This document shows positions 60,455 to 64,000 of a stretch of DNA of 64,000 bases, one piece after another. The stretch's first letter is position 1. The number at the start of each line of letters is the position of its first letter. This stretch comes from Hyalella azteca (taxonomy: Eukaryota; Arthropoda; Malacostraca; Amphipoda; Hyalellidae). The stretch is from assembly GCF_000764305.2 (NCBI RefSeq), contig NW_025946815.1:49028-113027 (forward strand), written 5' to 3'. The notes under the pieces are model-generated. The model ran no database searches and was not told the DNA's origin. It worked only from the letters and a program-made list of their open reading frames with translations. The position numbers and the translations under genes are program-made.

Positions 60455-60545
60455 TGAAAGGCTTACTTTCCGGGCTGTCTGTGATCTTATGTGTAATGTC
60501 ACCGACCGTTTATTAATATATTTTTTAACAGAAGTCAAATGAATG
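60455..60545. repeat. Partner of 7594-7662
   Basis: Shared core TTTCCGGGCTGTCTGTGATC against TTTCCGGGCAGTCTGTGACC, then GACCGTTTATT. The left part (60360-60450) is not found at the other site. Confidence 0.5.
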
Positions 60546-62070
60546 AATGTTTAAATTAAATTAAATTCAAATTAATAAATGTAATAAAGTTTATTTTTCA
60601 ATTTTTTGTTATGGATTATTTATAAAATCACATGGATATCAATCCAATAATTCTCCTTCAGATGTCATATAAACGAAAGTTATGAATGAATATCAGGCGG
60701 AAAAAAGCCTGACGTCTTCTTGAATTTAGCAATTTCGCCCGATTTATCGCTGCTGCATCATTTAATTGGAAAAAATGAGCAATGAAGGTTTTGAACAACT
60801 TATTTAATGAAAATAGTCAGCCATAATTTCCTTTGGGGATTAGAAACATTGTAATGCAACATTGTCAGCGACGAATGTCAGAGTAACTTCTTTGGTGCGT
60901 TTCATTCGGCAATGCCTATGATTAACAACTCTCTCTACACGCCTTTACGATGTAGCTTATTATTGCCGAACTTTCAACATACGAGTTATTAACTCTTCAC
61001 AAAACATCAGCCTGGAAGGCTCGAATGCGATGAAAAAGAAATGTCATAAACGAACTTTTCCAGGTTGCATAAATTCTGGTAATATTCGGGGCCGAAAATC
61101 GCAGCTAAAAATTCAACGTCAGACCAAATGCTCAAGTGCTCAAGTCTGGCTTGATGCGCTTTAATTCGTACGTCATATCGAATGTAATTATGAATGTTTC
61201 GGTATCATAGACAAAGAGACAAAGTTCCGTCAAAAATTATCAGACGCATTGCATTTACTAGCGATGGTAAAAAAGTCCATAATTTATATAGTAGCTTGAA
61301 TATTTTTCATGTCAAGACCTGGGTCATTCGGATCAGGTGCAGCTGATTTTTCGATAATTTTTTGTGGCGCCTTATGGTTAAATTTTACTAATTATTACCA
61401 ATATTATCATTGCTAACGATTTACAGTACAGCATAGTACAGTGCAGTAAATAAATTAATAAATATTTATTACAGTGCTGTAATAAATACTGTATACTGTT
61501 ACAGTATACGACGAGAGGACGGCAGACATCGGGGAAATCCAGGACGAGGAGGCGGCAGTGAACGAGGAATTTATTGCAGTCACCAACAATGGGAAGAAAC
61601 AACCGATTTCTAGAGGTTCATGAATATCAAAGCTCATTTGAGAATATTATATAGGTTGAGTACCTGACTTGGAAGACCTGAAAACGTAAGGCTGAAAGTA
61701 GTAAATTTACTGCGCAAGTGTAAATTATAAAAAGGTCTCAAATTTAGTAAAGATCCAAATTCATTAAAGACATTTTTCGTTTGATTACTGTATCTAGAAA
61801 TTGGTATGGAAGATATCAACTCGTTGCCAATTGTTATTATATTTTTCTGACAGTTTTTAATTCAATACCTAGGTTAGAACAAGTTAGAAAAGAGAGTTTT
61901 GATGCCTTGTGTCTAAATAATTACAATTTTAGAAGTATTATAGTCATTTTTTGAGTGAATCTTCCCAGTTAAAATTTTGAGCCGAGACCGGCGCCGGGTT
62001 TAGCCGGGCTGGTCGCGCTTTAGCAGGATGGAGCCGTGAAACAATAACCGGCCATCTATCCCTAAAACTG

Positions 62071-62071
62071 N
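62071..62071. other. Single undetermined base (n)
   Basis: The only ambiguous base in the window. It lies between a GC-rich repeat and AT-rich sequence inside the replaced part of the inverted block, so it may mark an assembly join or an uncertain base. Confidence 0.9.
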
Positions 62072-62214
62072 AGCGCTTACCATAGGTACAAGCGGCCGAC
62101 TGCCCAAGTTACAACGAATAAACAAAACCTGGAAGGAAGCCTTTTCTATGGTTCGGGAGATGTTGCCAAAACATCAGGTTCACATAATCTAAGTTAATAA
62201 GTTAAATCATTACA

Positions 62215-62298
62215 GACGTATTTAGCATACCAACATGACACTTCGTAGTGCATAGTGCTACTTCGTAGTGCTAGTGCCCTATTTAGCATACGGGCCAA
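62215..62298 (-). mobile_element. Left end of the Harbinger-like element, truncated
   Basis: On the minus strand it starts TTGGCCCGTATGCTAAATAG, as at 32513, in the same flanking context (GGTTACACA). It breaks off after about 84 bp. This shows that the same insertion was present before this block was copied. Confidence 0.75.
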
Positions 62299-63032
62299 TG
62301 TGTAACCGATCTCCAAAAAGTTGAACAAATGCTCCACCCTATTTTAAATATCTTGAGACAAATTACACAGCCTGCGAGGTTGACGTTAGTGCACTTACTG
62401 ACCGATGCCTCGAAATGGGAAGAGATCTCCTACCGCAGAAGTGACTCGCTTAAACTCTATGATACCTTTTCCGATTTGAAATTTCTTAAAACAATGAATG
62501 AGTTGAGAGTCATATCAAAATTTTTGTATCTAACGTCCTAAAGCATTTACTAAGTTATGAATTTAGGATAATATATGCATTATTGTTCTTAAAGCAAGCT
62601 CAGAAAGAGCGTAGCTCTCTGCCGTGCAGCTATTTTCAAAGGTTGAAGACTCGACTCCAGGTTAAAATTGTGAGACGATACCGGCACAGGACTTAGCCGA
62701 GCCTGCCGCCTTTAGCCGGACGTAGCCGTGAAAAAAATAACAGGCCACTTGTAACTAAAACAGCGTTACGCCATATGGCTAACATAGAAAAAAACTCCAA
62801 CAGCCCTGGAGGGACGGAATACGGCGTTGTTATGGCACTGTCACGTGACATGGGCGGCAGGGCGCTGAATCAAGCAGTTTTTCAGGCCGTATATTGCATG
62901 AGGTGGGGGGTGGCGAGAGGGGGGGGGTAAGTGTTGGAGACAGGGGAGAGATTCAAGTGACAGAATACGCTATTTTGGTTCCATTTCTGATTTCAGTTGT
63001 AATAATATGCGTTTAAAAATTACTTTTTAAAG

Positions 63033-63340
63033 ACAAAACTTCTAAAGAATACAGTGTCTCCTATGTTACACACCTACAATGAATTTCTAATTTTATTTCC
63101 ATATACTAATAAAAATTAATTTTTAAATTTTTTTTATATTAATATATGAAAAAATATTAATTTTTAAAATTATATATTCTGTCAATTGATTCATGCCTTG
63201 TCTTCAACTTTGCACAAGTGTGCAAAATTTCAGATTGATTGGACAGGTAGAAGTGTGTTTAATATTGATTATAAGATTTGTAGCAGACAGACAAACAAAC
63301 AAACAAACAGACAAGAAGTGAAGTTAAAGAGAAGTGTTGT
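63033..63340 (-). mobile_element. MITE with ACAACACTTCT ends, copy e (inverted)
   Basis: Its ACAACACTTCT end is at 63340 and the other end is slightly mutated (ACAAAACTTCT at 63033). It occupies the same place in block E-rep as copies b and c. Confidence 0.7.
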
Positions 63341-63457
63341 AATTATTATACCACGTCGTTATTTAATACTTTAAAATACGTAAATCTTTTATTTTCTTTC
63401 CCAGTTTGAGCACTTCCGCAAAGAGAAACGTTTAAGCACAAATACCCTATCGAAACT

Positions 63458-63765
63458 TTAATTCCTGTCAGCCGCTGGCACAAGGACGCCCCAAATTCTT
63501 GTTACGGTGTAAATTAGAAGCTCTATGTCCGCTTTAGGTTCCGGTTGCCGGAGCGAAATAAGCGCCGAAATGGAATCTTGTGAAATTACTCGTCGAGCTT
63601 GGGGCGATCGTGGGGCGCGCGTATTTGGTACCTGATACGTTCGGGACAGACACGGCCGAATCTGAAAAATGCGTTAAAAAAATGCCCCTTCCCTTCCCCC
63701 CTTATGGGGGAAGGAGGGGAGAGGGCTCTCCCTTCCCCCCTTATGGGGGGGGAAGGGAGAGGGCA
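63458..63765 (-). repeat. Hairpin-ended dispersed repeat, inverted copy
   Basis: Reverse complement of 22028-22315, ending at 63685-63765 in two adjacent G/C hairpins (CTCTCCCTTCCCCCC...GGAAGGGAGAG). All open frames across the hairpins in both directions follow from the palindrome. Confidence 0.75.
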
Positions 63766-63769
63766 TTTC

Positions 63770-64000
63770 AATCTCTGTAAATTATATATATGTGTGCGGT
63801 ATATATAGTACTACTCGCTTAGTTTTAAGATCAGAGCACAGTCTATCAGAGGCTCAATTTCACGTTTCAAAGACGTTTACAGCTAGTAACTATTATGACA
63901 TGACGTGGTTAGAAATGAGGACAATAATGGCAAATAAAAAATTCAATCGATGCATCAATAGCACTGATTCGAGGTAATGCAGGTAAAGCCTATTTCTCCT
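63770..64000. other. Right margin, unassigned
   Basis: TATATATGTGTGCG-type sequence then ordinary AT-rich DNA; nothing recognised. Confidence 0.4.

Larger units (their letters stand above)
60640..63440 (-). repeat. Inverted copy of fused blocks E-rep and D-rep
   Basis: 60640-61320 is the reverse complement of about 35800-36480 (block D-rep). 61322-61962 and 62299-63440 are the reverse complement of block E-rep. The middle part (61965-62215) is replaced by other sequence. It stops at 63440 against the hairpin-ended repeat. No lectin exon is present. Confidence 0.75.

Noticed and set aside
63580..63808. Several overlapping open frames on both strands
   Set aside because: They are produced by the G/C palindromes and read Pro/Gly/Glu-rich strings without recognisable domains.

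Overview
This window is eukaryotic and most likely comes from an invertebrate animal, with an arthropod (perhaps a crustacean) as my best guess. It is AT-rich. Its only convincing host genes are spliced, with clean GT/AG boundaries and phase-1 introns, and the rest is full of decaying transposons. The taxonomic guess is inference only; nothing in the DNA fixes a species.

The genes form a small cluster of secreted, C-type-lectin-like proteins. Each has one exon coding a signal peptide plus a cysteine-containing N-terminal domain (possibly PAN/apple-like, with three conserved N-glycosylation sequons). Two further exons code a C-type lectin-like domain (CTLD). Gene A lies on the minus strand (15731-23396). 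Exon B is a lone first exon (29018-29348, plus). Gene C (39910-42755) and gene D (54166-56556) are complete on the plus strand. A and C keep the EPN sugar-binding tripeptide, whereas D reads DPD there and appears to use a shifted splice acceptor. B has an intact first exon but no CTLD exons before gene C.

The layout is governed by duplication. Gene A with its 3' flank is an inverted copy of gene C with its 3' flank (8.7-23.4 kb against 39.9-46.0 kb). The region upstream of each plus-strand first exon (block D-rep: about 25.0-29.4, 35.8-40.3 and 48.6-54.5 kb) is repeated three times. Each copy carries a 44-bp minisatellite of different length. A second block (E-rep: 30.9-35.8 and 46.1-48.6 kb) precedes copies two and three. 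A fourth, inverted, fused E-rep/D-rep copy without a lectin exon sits at 60.6-63.4 kb.

Comparing copies reveals insertions against their empty sites: a MADF-domain Harbinger-like element (32.5-33.6 kb), a 1.2-kb candidate solo LTR (34.5-35.7 kb), a GGGCC-ended MITE flanked by CAG (53.5-53.8 kb) and a TTAA-flanked foldback element (44.25-45.14 kb). Other mobile DNA includes a broken CR1-like LINE (12.6-15.4 kb), a LINE tail (8.3-8.7 kb), a Penelope-like endonuclease remnant (5.4-5.6 kb), a TA-flanked element with GGGGTAACATGG ends (5.85-7.59 kb) and a 331-bp solo LTR with TTAC target duplication (58.7-59.1 kb). I saw no tRNA, rRNA, CRISPR or prokaryotic feature.
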